A DNA stretch of 64,000 bases from Rossellomorea sp. SC111 (lineage in GTDB: Bacteria > Bacillota > Bacilli > Bacillales > Bacillaceae_B). A program made the translations under genes and the position numbers. Shown piece by piece: positions 32,620-42,396 of the stretch. Every line of letters starts with the position of its first letter. Within the stretch, counting starts at the first letter, position 1. The stretch is from positions 1 to 64,000 of the forward strand of contig NZ_JANIOC010000017.1 of assembly GCF_024733565.1 (NCBI RefSeq). The letters are read 5' to 3'. The notes beneath the pieces were generated by a model. That model was given only the letters and a program-made list of their open reading frames with translations. It was not told where the DNA came from and ran no database searches.

Positions 32620-32955
32620 CTGTATTTGAACGTCAGGTACCGATAATGGGGACTTTGGACGAAATGAACGTCAGCGCCAGATCAACACGGCGATCATTGA
32701 TAAAGCATCCAATGTATCAGCTGTAACAAAGTTTGATGATATTTTGGACGTGCTTGGCAGTAATGTGAAAACCGATATGACGTTCGATGATATGATGAAT
32801 ACAGAAGAATTATCGCAATGCCCGGAATAAGATTGGGCAATATGAAATCAAAGGGCAGGGTGGATTAATCAAGGGGGACTTATTGTTTGACGGTTCCTGA
32901 AAATGAGCAGGATAAGGTTACTGAAATGTTGAAAGAGAACTTGGCTGCCAGCTAA
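32620..32955 (+). pseudogene. Remnant of an LCP (LytR-CpsA-Psr) family gene
   Basis: Pieces of the C-terminal LCP domain can be read in different frames: LYLNVRYR, then from 32642 NGDFGRNERQRQINTAIIDK, KTDMTFDDMMN to a stop, then EIKGQGGLIKG, then VPENEQDKVTEMLKENLAAS to TAA 32953-32955. The Arg-rich RNERQRQ is the family's phosphate-binding motif. Frameshifts and loss of the N-terminal two thirds leave it non-functional. LCP proteins attach teichoic acids to peptidoglycan. Confidence 0.85.
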
Positions 32956-32957
32956 AA

Positions 32958-32995
32958 AAGGTTCTGGGAGAAACGCTCTCCCAAAACCTTTTTAT
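32958..32995. terminator. Bidirectional terminator
   Basis: AAGGTTCTGGGAGA (32958-32971) pairs with 32977-32990 with one mismatch; A and T runs on both sides. It serves the leftward hydrolase gene and the dead LCP gene. Confidence 0.85.
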
Positions 32996-35356
32996 TTACT
33001 GCTGTTTTTCATAATAGTAATTCAACCACTTTTCCACCTTATCCAGCTTCTCTACTACTCTTCCTTTCACTACCTCATTCAATGTTTCCATAGAGTTCAC
33101 CAGCTCTATTGTCTTCTTAAGCTCTTTCTCTACCTTGTCCTTCTTAAGAGACTGCTCCGGCCGCTCCATCATCTTCTCCCATTTACGAAGATTATTCTCA
33201 AGCTCTTTACCTTCTTCTTTGTTAACAGCTCCCTTAGGAATATAAATGGACGCCGTCTGTTCCTTCAACTTCTTGACTGTGGCCTGAACTGCTGCTTTCG
33301 GATCTTCCCCGGGATTCACAGCCGCATTTCTCCACGGCCCTTTCCCCAATGCGTCAACAGACGGGGCACTGGCCTGACCAAAGGCGAACATGTTCACACC
33401 TGAGGTTCCATGACCCGCTGCCAACACATCATTGACGGCCGCTTTTTCACCCAGGTGATGATAGAACGAGTAGATACCCGTGTAGTACATCATCGAAGGC
33501 GGGGTCAGCTTTTTACTGGCGATGACCGTGGATTGGATGCTGTTGAAATCATGTCCATACGCCTGCGGGATGACACCATCGATGTCCTCTACCCAGTCGC
33601 TGATCAGGACAGCCTCTGCCCCCGGTTCAGGAGTGGCCGTGACCATAAAGGCAGGGTTGATGTCTTTACTCTGTACATGAAGCTGGTCGACAAACGTGTT
33701 TTCCTGTTCACGCAGCCAATTCTCCCACTCTTCCCATAACTCGTCGGACTCCTCTAAATCCATTGGATCGACTCCAAATTCCGTTTCGAAACGTTCACGA
33801 TTCGAGGCACTGAAACCATAACTCTTATCAAACGGATGGTGCGGGTAGCGCATATAGTCGATATTTACACCTGTGATCTTATAGTCCTCTTGCTGTTCTT
33901 TATAGATATCCAGCATAAAGTCCTGGACGTCAGGGTTTGCAATGTCCAGCCAATAATAGTTGCTGCTGGAATCACTTCCCGGTGTGCCCGGCTCATCATT
34001 TCGCTGTACCGCGCTCCATTCAGGATACTTCTTGAACTGTGACGGCAGACCAAGGCTGCTGTGGCCGATCATGAAGCCATCCGTCCACGATTGAATCGTG
34101 ATCCCCCGCTTCTTCCCTTCTTCGATAAAGGCTTTCAGGATATCCGAACCGTATTTCCCATAGTCCTGATTGGCGAAGTTCGGGTGCTGCTTTGGCAGAC
34201 CGTAGGCTTCCATCGTGTCACTTGGGAAGATGGTATATCCCCAGAAAGTCGTTTCAAGATAAAGAGAATTGAAGCCTGCCTCTTCCATCCGGTCCAGAGT
34301 CGTGATGACATCATCCAGATCCTTCTCTTCCGGTCGATACCAGATGGCCCGCTGCTCCCCTACTTCAGAAGGAAGGGAATAATAGTACGCGGCGTAGGCG
34401 GCCTGAGTCGCTTCTTCCGTATATTCCAATGCCTTTTGAGGATCTTCACTCTGGATGTCTCCTGCTTTTTCCAAAAGCTTTTCAGCTTCCTTTACAGAAG
34501 CTTGTGCTTTCTTGAACTCTGCATCAATATACTTTTCTTCAGCATGACTGATGCTTTGCTTCGCTTCCTGCAAGGTTTGTTCACTTTTAAAAATATAGGT
34601 GGACGCGTCGCGGATCAATTCGATTTTGCCGTCCGCATCATATTCCACTTTCATCCCAATCTCTGCTTTTTTCAGATATTCCGCTTCGGTTCCGTGTCCG
34701 CTTACGACAAATCCGTTGGACGGGATGCTACTATCCCCTCCGCCGATTTTCGTGACGACTCCATCAGTCACGGTGATTTCATAACCATATGGATTTGTTC
34801 CGGTGCTTGAACCAAAGGCAGGAGTATACAGCAAGAGTTGGTTGGCTCCACGATTTCCCGGAAACGGGGCTCCCTCAGGATTTGATTCATCGGTTGGGTC
34901 AATATCATCTAATGTATTGGCATAGGTCCTTTCAACCGGTTCATTGATCGAAACACTCTCTCCCTTTTCCAGACTCTTCAGGAAACGCATGATCTCATCC
35001 GTCGTTTGCGGTCCCGTTGACAGGACGACACCATCCTCAGGAATGGCACTGTCCCCCTGCCCGGAAGACACAACATGATAGCTGTTCCCCTCATCCTTCT
35101 TGAGAATCACTTCATACGAGGACCCGTTTGTTTCGGTAAAATAACTGAACGTCGGATCAAACACGACAAGCTTATTCGTATTGTTGCGATCATTTTCTGC
35201 ATTGACGATGATGCTGATTCCGTCCTCATCCACAACCTTCGTCGCTTCCCCTTCGTCCGCTTCCACTGTGAGTGCCGGGGCCTGAAGAGCCGGCACTGTC
35301 AGTGCGAGGGCCATTGCTGACAGTGTCATTTTCTTTCCGATTAACCACTTTTTCAT
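32996..35356 (-). CDS. Secreted GH10-like (DUF187/GHL10) glycoside hydrolase
   Basis: 786 residues from ATG 35356 (GGAGGTACTCT upstream; the frame is open 14 codons further without a ribosome site). A Sec signal (KKMTLSAMALALTVPALQAPA) is followed by two copies of a domain (VFDPTFSYFTETNGSSYEV... and LYTPAFGSSTGTNPYGYEI..., each ending in DSAIP/DSSIP and a Val-Gly motif) at about 55-135 and 165-245. A helical linker precedes the GHL10 TIM barrel (about 335-670, EQRAIWYRPEE, GFNSLYLETTFWG, INIDYMRYP-like VNIDYMRYPHHPF) and a helical tail. It probably attacks cell-wall or plant-type glycans outside the cell. Confidence 0.82.
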   Translation of the reverse strand: MKKWLIGKKMTLSAMALALTVPALQAPALTVEADEGEATKVVDEDGISIIVNAENDRNNTNKLVVFDPTFSYFTETNGSSYEVILKKDEGNSYHVVSSGQGDSAIPEDGVVLSTGPQTTDEIMRFLKSLEKGESVSINEPVERTYANTLDDIDPTDESNPEGAPFPGNRGANQLLLYTPAFGSSTGTNPYGYEITVTDGVVTKIGGGDSSIPSNGFVVSGHGTEAEYLKKAEIGMKVEYDADGKIELIRDASTYIFKSEQTLQEAKQSISHAEEKYIDAEFKKAQASVKEAEKLLEKAGDIQSEDPQKALEYTEEATQAAYAAYYYSLPSEVGEQRAIWYRPEEKDLDDVITTLDRMEEAGFNSLYLETTFWGYTIFPSDTMEAYGLPKQHPNFANQDYGKYGSDILKAFIEEGKKRGITIQSWTDGFMIGHSSLGLPSQFKKYPEWSAVQRNDEPGTPGSDSSSNYYWLDIANPDVQDFMLDIYKEQQEDYKITGVNIDYMRYPHHPFDKSYGFSASNRERFETEFGVDPMDLEESDELWEEWENWLREQENTFVDQLHVQSKDINPAFMVTATPEPGAEAVLISDWVEDIDGVIPQAYGHDFNSIQSTVIASKKLTPPSMMYYTGIYSFYHHLGEKAAVNDVLAAGHGTSGVNMFAFGQASAPSVDALGKGPWRNAAVNPGEDPKAAVQATVKKLKEQTASIYIPKGAVNKEEGKELENNLRKWEKMMERPEQSLKKDKVEKELKKTIELVNSMETLNEVVKGRVVEKLDKVEKWLNYYYEKQQ

Positions 35357-35497
35357 AGAGTACCTCCATATAATCGTTTTATATGTATGCGCTATCATGA
35401 TGTGGCCATTTTATTCTATCATAATTTTCTGAATAAAAGGAATATTTCTTCAGAATAGATAGTTAAGATGGATATATTCTTCACTTTCAGACAAATC

Positions 35498-35519
35498 AAA
35501 GGTCGATTTCTAGACCTTT
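35498..35519 (-). other. Hairpin upstream of the GH10-like gene
   Basis: AAAGGTC (35498-35504) and GACCTTT (35513-35519) around eight bases, between the FAD gene terminator and the hydrolase leader. The remaining 35357-35566 DNA is AT-rich and presumably holds the hydrolase promoter. Confidence 0.45.
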
Positions 35520-35536
35520 TGACTTATAAAACATTC

Positions 35537-35567
35537 GGAAAGATCCCCTCTAAAAAGGGAACTTTCC
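35537..35567 (-). terminator. Terminator of the mannoside operon
   Basis: GGAAAG-A-TCCC and GGGA-A-CTTTCC pair with one mismatch just beyond the FAD gene stop. Confidence 0.6.
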
Positions 35568-37138
35568 TAAATCGCCCCGACCTCAGGCCACTTCAATTCA
35601 ATCCCTTCTTCCTCAAGCATTGCCTGAAACTCCCTCAACAACGCTCGATCCTCCCTCACGTCACGTGGCAGGACCCCTTTCTCAATGGCAAACGCCGCAA
35701 GATACCCTGCCGACTCCCCGATATTCCATTCCACCGGATGCACCCTGAAGCAGCCGTTCGTAATATGGGTAGATCCGATATTCTTACACGCAGGAAGCAC
35801 ATTGTTGACCCGAATCGGCAACAAAGCCCCCAATGGAATCTCAAATGGATAGCTCTCAGCATAAAAAAATGTATTCGTCTCCGTCGTCGGGTGCAAATCA
35901 ATCCGGTAACAACCGATCCCCACAGAATCGCCCACCTCTTTGATGCCGTCCCTTGTATTGGCATTGATGTCTTCTTCGACTACCGTCGACACGGCTTTGA
36001 TTCTCCTCGATTCACGGATATAAGGATATTTCGCGAGACCATTCTCCGTCCCGAGAATATCCCCCCGTAACCGCAGTCCAGGGTACCCTTTGCCCCCATC
36101 CGGCCTCGGCGCTTCCGTCTGCAGCCAATACAGCAGGGAAAGACTCAGTTGCTTCGATTCATGGATGTGCTTTTCCCGGTCTTCATCACTTACATCAATA
36201 ATTGAACCACTCCAATAATCGTTCTGCGGCCAGTTGATAAGGGAGATTTCCCCTTCATAGGTCCCCTCAACAAAAAGGCTCGGGTCCACGATCCGGCGAT
36301 AATCCCACAGTCCCCACAGATTTTCATGATGGAACATCTCAAATTCCTTCGAACCACCCGTATGGGCATCGGGAGCGAACCAGCTTAACTGCTTATGCTG
36401 TAAAAACGGAGCACGATATTCTTTCCAGACCTCATACTGCTCCGGCTTTTCAATGACAAAATTTCCGCCCTCTACATAATCCACTGCGAACACATACGTT
36501 AAGGACTGCATGTCCTGCGGCCGGGCTTCTTCCGGCGCATGCAGCTCGCCCGTCTCTCTTTTCGCTTCTGCCCCGGTGACATACTCCACTCCTGCCAACG
36601 GCAAAAGCTCCCCAGTTTCAGTCGCATCAAGATAATAATGTCCCTGCAGCCTCTTTAAACGTCCGTCGGCATGCTGAACCGTGACGGATTGAACATTGTC
36701 TCCATCCACGTCCGCACCGGTCACTTTATAATCAGTAAGAATGGATAACCTCCCGCTGCTCGTAAAAGGAATCAGCATTTCCTGAAGCACGGCAAGGGCC
36801 ACTTTCGGTTCATGGCAGAGCCTGCTGACCCATCCCTTTCCCGGGTTCAGCCGCTCATTCCGCCTCGCCTCTTCCTTCAAAGGATAGTGACGACGGTAGT
36901 ACTCCCGCACCCGGTTCCGGAACTCACGGTATGTCCCCGTGCAGCCAAACTGCTCGATCCACTGGTGCTCATCCGGCGGGACCGCCTGGCTCGTCAGCTG
37001 TCCGCCGATCCAATCGGTCTCCTCTGTCAGGATCACTTTTTTGCCTCTTTTGGATGAAGCGAGTGCAGCCGTACATCCGCCGATCCCGCCACCAATGATG
37101 ATAACGTCTGCTTGTAAGGTCTCCATCGATTTCTCCAC
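35567..37138 (-). CDS. FAD-dependent oxidoreductase of the carbohydrate operon
   Basis: A 523-residue flavoprotein of the PF12831 type with the dinucleotide motif DVIIIGGGIGGCTAALASSKRG (about 11-32), the VGGC..-type mid segments and the ACKNIGSTHITNGCFRVHPVEWNIGESAG motif at the C-terminal end. Members occur in sugar-utilisation clusters, but most reactions are undefined. It is last in the leftward operon before a terminator and follows a broken ROK gene by 17 bases. Confidence 0.8.
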   Translation of the reverse strand: MEKSMETLQADVIIIGGGIGGCTAALASSKRGKKVILTEETDWIGGQLTSQAVPPDEHQWIEQFGCTGTYREFRNRVREYYRRHYPLKEEARRNERLNPGKGWVSRLCHEPKVALAVLQEMLIPFTSSGRLSILTDYKVTGADVDGDNVQSVTVQHADGRLKRLQGHYYLDATETGELLPLAGVEYVTGAEAKRETGELHAPEEARPQDMQSLTYVFAVDYVEGGNFVIEKPEQYEVWKEYRAPFLQHKQLSWFAPDAHTGGSKEFEMFHHENLWGLWDYRRIVDPSLFVEGTYEGEISLINWPQNDYWSGSIIDVSDEDREKHIHESKQLSLSLLYWLQTEAPRPDGGKGYPGLRLRGDILGTENGLAKYPYIRESRRIKAVSTVVEEDINANTRDGIKEVGDSVGIGCYRIDLHPTTETNTFFYAESYPFEIPLGALLPIRVNNVLPACKNIGSTHITNGCFRVHPVEWNIGESAGYLAAFAIEKGVLPRDVREDRALLREFQAMLEEEGIELKWPEVGAI

Positions 37139-37155
37139 CTCTTTCTTATAAAAAA

Positions 37156-37438
37156 TTAAATGATGAACCCTGCCCCGATCACACCTGAGTTGGAACCAAG
37201 CTTTGCAAGAACGATTCGGACGAGTTCTTTCAATCCCGGATACACATACTCTTTCACTTTTTCCCTTAACGGCTGGAGAACCTGCTTTTCCGCACTCATC
37301 ACGCCCCCGCCCAATACGAAGACGTCAGGATTGATGGCATGGGTGAGATTGGCGATCGCCATGGCCAGGTAACTTTTCATCAAGGAGTGCAGCACGCATA
37401 TTCGTTCCGCCTAAGTCCACCCCGATCCGTAAGGTCAC
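37156..37438 (-). pseudogene. Internally deleted ROK-family kinase gene
   Basis: The GTG at 37438 (overlapping the DUF4127 stop as GTGA) starts TLRIGVDLGGTNMRAALLDE, the N-terminal phosphate-binding motif of ROK kinases. After about 22 codons the DNA jumps to LAMAIANLTHAINPDVFVLGGGVM, the C-terminal part, in another frame. Roughly 200 residues, including the zinc-binding and catalytic region, are missing. Both ends survive, so this is one internal deletion rather than gradual decay. Confidence 0.9.
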
Positions 37439-38955
37439 GACCCAACACCCCTGTCTATCCCGATTTCGAACGTCCTGTCCCAAGGCAGGTAAATGTCCTC
37501 CAGTGAAAAAAGGAGATGGTATCGATCCAGGAAATCAGAAGCCTGCTTACGGAATAGTTCCGTCACCCTGCTCAACAGCTCTTCACGGCTGATAGCCGAC
37601 TCATCTACTCCAGCCCGCACCTGCTGACGAACAATCGACTGATACACATAATCGTCCAATAATCGAAGGGTGATTTCAGCCAGCAGCCTTTCATTTATCT
37701 CCGCTTCCGGCAGGGAAGGCTTCTGCTTCTGAAGATGAACCATCGCTACCTGTGCAACGACCGTCCCCAAAGTGTTCCCCGCTGTATTCCAGCCTGCAAA
37801 TCCGGCAATCTCACTCACCTTGATCTCAGACAACAGCTGGGGCAGCATGCGGGCATCGACTCCGTTGGCATAGGCCGTATCCGCTACGGCTACAAGCTTA
37901 TCCTGACGAAGATAATGAGAGATACGCTTGGTCCACTCCCCGATATTCCGATGAGGGGTATCGACTTCCCCCAGGTATTTTTGCAGGGCAAGATCTCCCT
38001 GTCGTTTTCCCGGTACGTTGACCGCGAACACAATATCCGCTTCTCCCGGAGAACTGACGGTGTATCCGCCAAAAGCAAAAATCTGCCCCTTCACCGACTC
38101 GCAAATCGGCCGGTCTTCATACATGGCCGTCGATAACGCACCGGTTTCACCGCTGTAAATCGGGAAAAACGTAGGGAAACTGACGTTTTCAAGTTGATAG
38201 ATCATCTTCGCTACAAGGGTATTGGCAACTTCATCCGCTCCAGGATAAATGAACACCTGGTGAAATAACTCCCGCTCATATACTTTCCTTGAAAGGTCTT
38301 CCTGCTCCCCGATATTCAGCCCATACTCGGATGTATCATCCTGCGGGAATACCAGTACATCAAGTGTTTGATCTTCCACCATATCCAACAGGGAAACGTT
38401 CACACGATAGTTTTTCAGTCTGGTTGATAGGTAGTCTTCCAGAACCTCTGACGGGATCCGATTCCTGAGATCCTGAACGTTTCGATTGGATTCCTCACAC
38501 CCTGTTTTCTCAAACCGGTGAATGTGGAAGGAATATTCCCAAAGCTCGACTCCGTAATCACTCCAGTATTCCTTCTCTTCCTCATTGACGTAGTTATTTG
38601 AGATGCGCATGGTGGAACTGAAGGCCATCAGGGATTTTTCAGGGTACTTTTCTTTTAACGATCGGATGGTCCCGATGCGCTGTTTAATGCTCTCCTCTCC
38701 ATCGGTACAAACGCGGGAAGGAACCAGCCCTCCGTATCCCAGCATGTCGACGGAAAGGACAAATCCATCCACAACAGGAGCCACTTCCCAGATCCACTTT
38801 TCCAAAGCTTCGATATCTCCGGGTTTTTTCAAAAAGCCGAGGAGGTCTTTAGGCGGAATCAGCACTTCCCAATTTCCGATCGAGGCGATCTGCCTTGGAA
38901 GCTCCCTGGTCACCGGTCTCCCATCCACAGGCAGGAGGGCAATCTTCCTATTCAT
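37435..38955 (-). CDS. DUF4127 family protein
   Basis: The 506-residue soluble protein starts MNRKIALLPVDGRPVTRELPRQIA and contains LSVDMLGYGGLVPSR and VALVADTAYANG-like segments, which I recognise as DUF4127. The function is unknown, though members tend to sit in glycan-use loci. It overlaps the preceding mannosidase by 8 bases and the following ROK remnant by 4, so it is in the middle of the operon. Confidence 0.75.
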   Translation of the reverse strand: MNRKIALLPVDGRPVTRELPRQIASIGNWEVLIPPKDLLGFLKKPGDIEALEKWIWEVAPVVDGFVLSVDMLGYGGLVPSRVCTDGEESIKQRIGTIRSLKEKYPEKSLMAFSSTMRISNNYVNEEEKEYWSDYGVELWEYSFHIHRFEKTGCEESNRNVQDLRNRIPSEVLEDYLSTRLKNYRVNVSLLDMVEDQTLDVLVFPQDDTSEYGLNIGEQEDLSRKVYERELFHQVFIYPGADEVANTLVAKMIYQLENVSFPTFFPIYSGETGALSTAMYEDRPICESVKGQIFAFGGYTVSSPGEADIVFAVNVPGKRQGDLALQKYLGEVDTPHRNIGEWTKRISHYLRQDKLVAVADTAYANGVDARMLPQLLSEIKVSEIAGFAGWNTAGNTLGTVVAQVAMVHLQKQKPSLPEAEINERLLAEITLRLLDDYVYQSIVRQQVRAGVDESAISREELLSRVTELFRKQASDFLDRYHLLFSLEDIYLPWDRTFEIGIDRGVGS

Positions 38956-41497
38956 GCTTGTTTCCTCCTTTTATGAGATAAGTAGCAATTTCCTTCGGTT
39001 TTAATGTATAATCGCCAACCCGTCCAGGTTTGTGCAGAAAGTCCACCCGCTCCTCGACCTCACCAATTGAAGTCAAAGTAAACACCTGATTTTGATTGGT
39101 CGGATTCCATACACGCAGCTCCACTCCATCTCCTACTCTTCTAAGTGAACTCCACTGTACGTCATAATTATCGATTTCTACTAAACTTCCGATTCCCTTC
39201 GCTTCACCCGGATAAATCCGCGGTGGAACACGGAACAAGTGGGCTTCCGTAGCCACGTGACCAATACTCATATGGGGGTGGAATTCAAATGCTGCACGGA
39301 AGGTATACATTCCGATGCACTGAGCTTCCGGCGTTTCCATATTCGGTCCCGCTCCCCCGCCACGTGTCCGTAAATCATCACGGGACAGCCAGCCGACGCT
39401 CCTGATGAGCGTCACATCAAGGGAATCTTCTTCTTCCATTCTGGTAACCTGGTACTCGTGCAACCCTCGATGGTAAAAAGTGAATCCGCTATCCGAACGC
39501 ACAAATGATAGAGAAGGCTCGACGACGACCGGCACTTCCTTTTGCTTCGCTGCATCAAATTCTTCATCCTTCTTCGCTTCCCGCTTCACCACATCGAACG
39601 CCGTATCGCTATACGTGTAATCCACGGACGCTCCCAATGGATATTGAACGCGGAGCCGTTGATCCTTCGAGCGATTATTGATCGTGTATGATACATCGAT
39701 CTTCCTATTATGATCTTTCACAGTAATCGTGATATGTACAGTCGTCGTGACCGTCTCTTCTGAAGGACCGGTTCGATCTTCGTTCAACCCTGCCGGTGTG
39801 AGAAGCTTTAGATCATATGATAATTCTTGAACGCCAGACGCTTTCCGGACCATTCCTGCGCCCGCAAGCTCAGCCACCGTCTTCACATCGTTCACAGGCG
39901 AGGAGTAGTTATACTCATCGCCAGCATCCAGGGTGCTGTAAAATCGCTGCAATCCTTCATGACGCTTGCCCGTTTCTTTATCAAGTAGTGAAAGGGTTCC
40001 ATCCTCCTCCAGTTCAATCGAGTAATACTCGTTTTCGATCACACTCTCCTGAGTCTCACGTATTTCCTCATAGCTCCCCTCCACGACTGTAAGAGTAGCG
40101 AGTGAAGTAGCAGGAAGATCCTCCACATAAAATTCCACCTCATAAAATGTCCCCTCTTTAAAATCCGGGAACGCGTCCAGGGGAGAATCAAAGTGTCGAC
40201 CCTTCCGCTTATTCTTGATTACAGGGGTATGAAGCTTCCCGTTCTCGTCCTGTAATTCAAACAATCTTTCTTCCTCCAGCCAGATCTCCCCCGACACCCA
40301 GCCGGTGAGCGGCCTTGGATGAGGATTGATGACCGTAAACACGCTGTTATCCTCAAACGGCTTTCTCAGTCCTGATCCTGAAAACATCGGATCCTGAACG
40401 CCGAGATGAGTGAACGATCCTTTTTGAATGGACGAAATCCTCTGCCGGAGCATCATCGTCCTCGTCTCCATTTCCTTATGAACCTCATCAATGCTGCAGC
40501 CGCAAATACTGTCGTGTGGATGATTCAACAGTAGAAGCTTCCAGGATTCCTCGAGGTATCGATGAGGATATTTCTCTTGCCCGGCAAGCGTCGCCAGTGG
40601 TTCCGTATAGCCCGTCAGTTCATCCTCCATCTCCTGATTTTGAACCTTGAGATAGCTCCTAGCCGACAGGACATTCGGAAGGACATAAATATGCTCATTG
40701 CTTCTCATTTCCCCGACAAACACAGGCAAATCAGCCGAGATTTCACCCTGAACGCTCTTAAGAAACGCTTCATAGGTGCTGGACACAAACTCCACTTCCC
40801 CTTGAAGCTCATTGATCTGCTTCATCAGATTTCCGTGCTTCGGCATCAAGTGATCCCCGCCATTCGTTAACAATAGCTGAGAGGTCGTCGCATAAGGCAT
40901 GACCTTCTCCACATAGGAATTCAACTGTTCCTCTGCATTGTCCTCATTCAATAAAGGCTGGTAATACCCCTCTGGCAAAAAGGCCGTGAAAACGCTGGAC
41001 CCATTCGGTGCTTCCCAATGAAACTCAGACGTTTCGGGCTTAATTCCCCGCCATAAAATGGCGTTATCAATTCCAAATCCCTGTAACAGCTGAGGCATCT
41101 GACTCACATGACCGAACGTATCCGGTAAATACCCGACCTTCTGGGACTCTCCATATCGACCGGCGATCTTCAATCCCATCTCCATATTCCGGATCAGGGA
41201 CTCCCCGCTCACAAGAAACTCATCGGCCAGGACATACCACGGACCGATGATGATCTTCTTCTTTTCTATTAAATGAAGGACTCTTTCCTTCATGCCCTCT
41301 TCACAAACCTCAAAGTAATCCTCCAGGGCAGCCATCTGACCATCCAGAACAAATTGCTCCAACTCTCCCTTCTCAAGACCTGACACAATCCGGTCCATCA
41401 CCTGGACAAGCCGGTGGCGGAATACTTCAAACGGTAAGTACCACTCCCTGTCCCAATGGGTTTGGAAGACGATATGACACGTCATTTTCTTACTCAT
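38948..41497 (-). CDS. GH38 alpha-mannosidase
   Basis: An 849-residue cytoplasmic glycoside hydrolase. The zinc-ligand motif THWDREWY begins near residue 13, and the nucleophile Asp lies in YLPDTFGHVSQMPQ (about residue 119). The central and C-terminal beta domains are complete. No secretion signal is present, so it acts on imported oligosaccharides delivered by the ABC system next door. Compared with the 55390-58029 enzyme it differs considerably, for example YLPDTFGH versus YLPDIFGQ, so the two probably have different substrates. Confidence 0.92.
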   Translation of the reverse strand: MSKKMTCHIVFQTHWDREWYLPFEVFRHRLVQVMDRIVSGLEKGELEQFVLDGQMAALEDYFEVCEEGMKERVLHLIEKKKIIIGPWYVLADEFLVSGESLIRNMEMGLKIAGRYGESQKVGYLPDTFGHVSQMPQLLQGFGIDNAILWRGIKPETSEFHWEAPNGSSVFTAFLPEGYYQPLLNEDNAEEQLNSYVEKVMPYATTSQLLLTNGGDHLMPKHGNLMKQINELQGEVEFVSSTYEAFLKSVQGEISADLPVFVGEMRSNEHIYVLPNVLSARSYLKVQNQEMEDELTGYTEPLATLAGQEKYPHRYLEESWKLLLLNHPHDSICGCSIDEVHKEMETRTMMLRQRISSIQKGSFTHLGVQDPMFSGSGLRKPFEDNSVFTVINPHPRPLTGWVSGEIWLEEERLFELQDENGKLHTPVIKNKRKGRHFDSPLDAFPDFKEGTFYEVEFYVEDLPATSLATLTVVEGSYEEIRETQESVIENEYYSIELEEDGTLSLLDKETGKRHEGLQRFYSTLDAGDEYNYSSPVNDVKTVAELAGAGMVRKASGVQELSYDLKLLTPAGLNEDRTGPSEETVTTTVHITITVKDHNRKIDVSYTINNRSKDQRLRVQYPLGASVDYTYSDTAFDVVKREAKKDEEFDAAKQKEVPVVVEPSLSFVRSDSGFTFYHRGLHEYQVTRMEEEDSLDVTLIRSVGWLSRDDLRTRGGGAGPNMETPEAQCIGMYTFRAAFEFHPHMSIGHVATEAHLFRVPPRIYPGEAKGIGSLVEIDNYDVQWSSLRRVGDGVELRVWNPTNQNQVFTLTSIGEVEERVDFLHKPGRVGDYTLKPKEIATYLIKGGNKHE

Positions 41498-42390
41498 TAT
41501 CCTTTCACCGCCCCTTTCATGGCCCCTGCGATGAAGTGGCGCTGCAGGATGAAGAATATGATGATGATCGGAAGTATCGAGATGATCGATCCTGCCGCGA
41601 TGTAGCGCCAGTTAGCCGAGAAGGAACCGGCGAGCGTGTTGACGCCGAGTGGCAGCGTGTACATGCTCGTATCATTTAAGATGATGAGCGGCCAGAGGAA
41701 ATCTCCCCACGCCATCATGAACGTGAAAATGGCAAGCGTGACAAGGGAAGGCTTGACGAGTGGCATAAGAACCCGCCACCAGATTTGAAACGCATTGGCT
41801 CCATCCATCCGGGCCGATTCATCCAGCTCATACGGGATCGTAAGGAATGCCTGACGCATCAGGAAAATCCCGAAAGCCGTGGTGGCGTGGGGCAGGATCA
41901 ATCCTGCATATGTGTTTTGCAGACCTAAGTCCAATGCCAATAGGTAAATCGGGATCATCAGGAGCTGAAACGGCACCATCATCGTACTGAGAATGAGGAC
42001 GAAGACGATATTTTTCCCGCGGAAGTTCATGCGGGCGAGTGGATAGGCGGCCAGTGAACAGAAGACGATATTCAAGAGGACCGTCACTACGGATACGACA
42101 ACACTATTAAACAGGTAACGCCAGAACGGGAAGAAATCCATCACTTCCACATAGTTACCGAATGTGATTTTTTCGGGGATGAACTGAGGCGGATACGAGA
42201 AGATATTCTCGCTGCCCGATTTAAGTGACGTGGCCAGGAGCCATAGGAATGGACCGACCATGATGAGTGTGACGAATAGGAGGGTCGCATATTGAAGAAC
42301 GACTTTCCCCATCTTTTTTACGTTTATCGGTTTTTTGACAGTTAGTTCGGTTGAATGTTCTTTACTGGTTCCAAGAGAAGGAGAACTCAT
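41497..42390 (-). CDS. Carbohydrate ABC transporter permease (MalG type)
   Basis: 297 residues, six transmembrane helices, with the EAA loop (DESARMDGANAFQIWWRVLMPLVKP, about 190-214) that contacts the ATPase. It pairs with the 42397-43272 permease and the binding protein at 45817. No ATPase gene is nearby, so a shared MsmX-like ATPase is expected. The stop overlaps the mannosidase start by one base. Confidence 0.93.
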   Translation of the reverse strand: MSSPSLGTSKEHSTELTVKKPINVKKMGKVVLQYATLLFVTLIMVGPFLWLLATSLKSGSENIFSYPPQFIPEKITFGNYVEVMDFFPFWRYLFNSVVVSVVTVLLNIVFCSLAAYPLARMNFRGKNIVFVLILSTMMVPFQLLMIPIYLLALDLGLQNTYAGLILPHATTAFGIFLMRQAFLTIPYELDESARMDGANAFQIWWRVLMPLVKPSLVTLAIFTFMMAWGDFLWPLIILNDTSMYTLPLGVNTLAGSFSANWRYIAAGSIISILPIIIIFFILQRHFIAGAMKGAVKG

Positions 42391-42396
42391 GGAGAA

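Noticed and set aside
34061-34810. A 249-codon rightward frame
   Set aside because: It lies wholly antisense to the GH10-like gene, has no ribosome site and shows the Arg/Phe-rich composition of a shadow frame.
35468-36070. A 200-codon rightward frame
   Set aside because: It overlaps the FAD oxidoreductase gene on the other strand, which has clear motifs; no ribosome site was seen.
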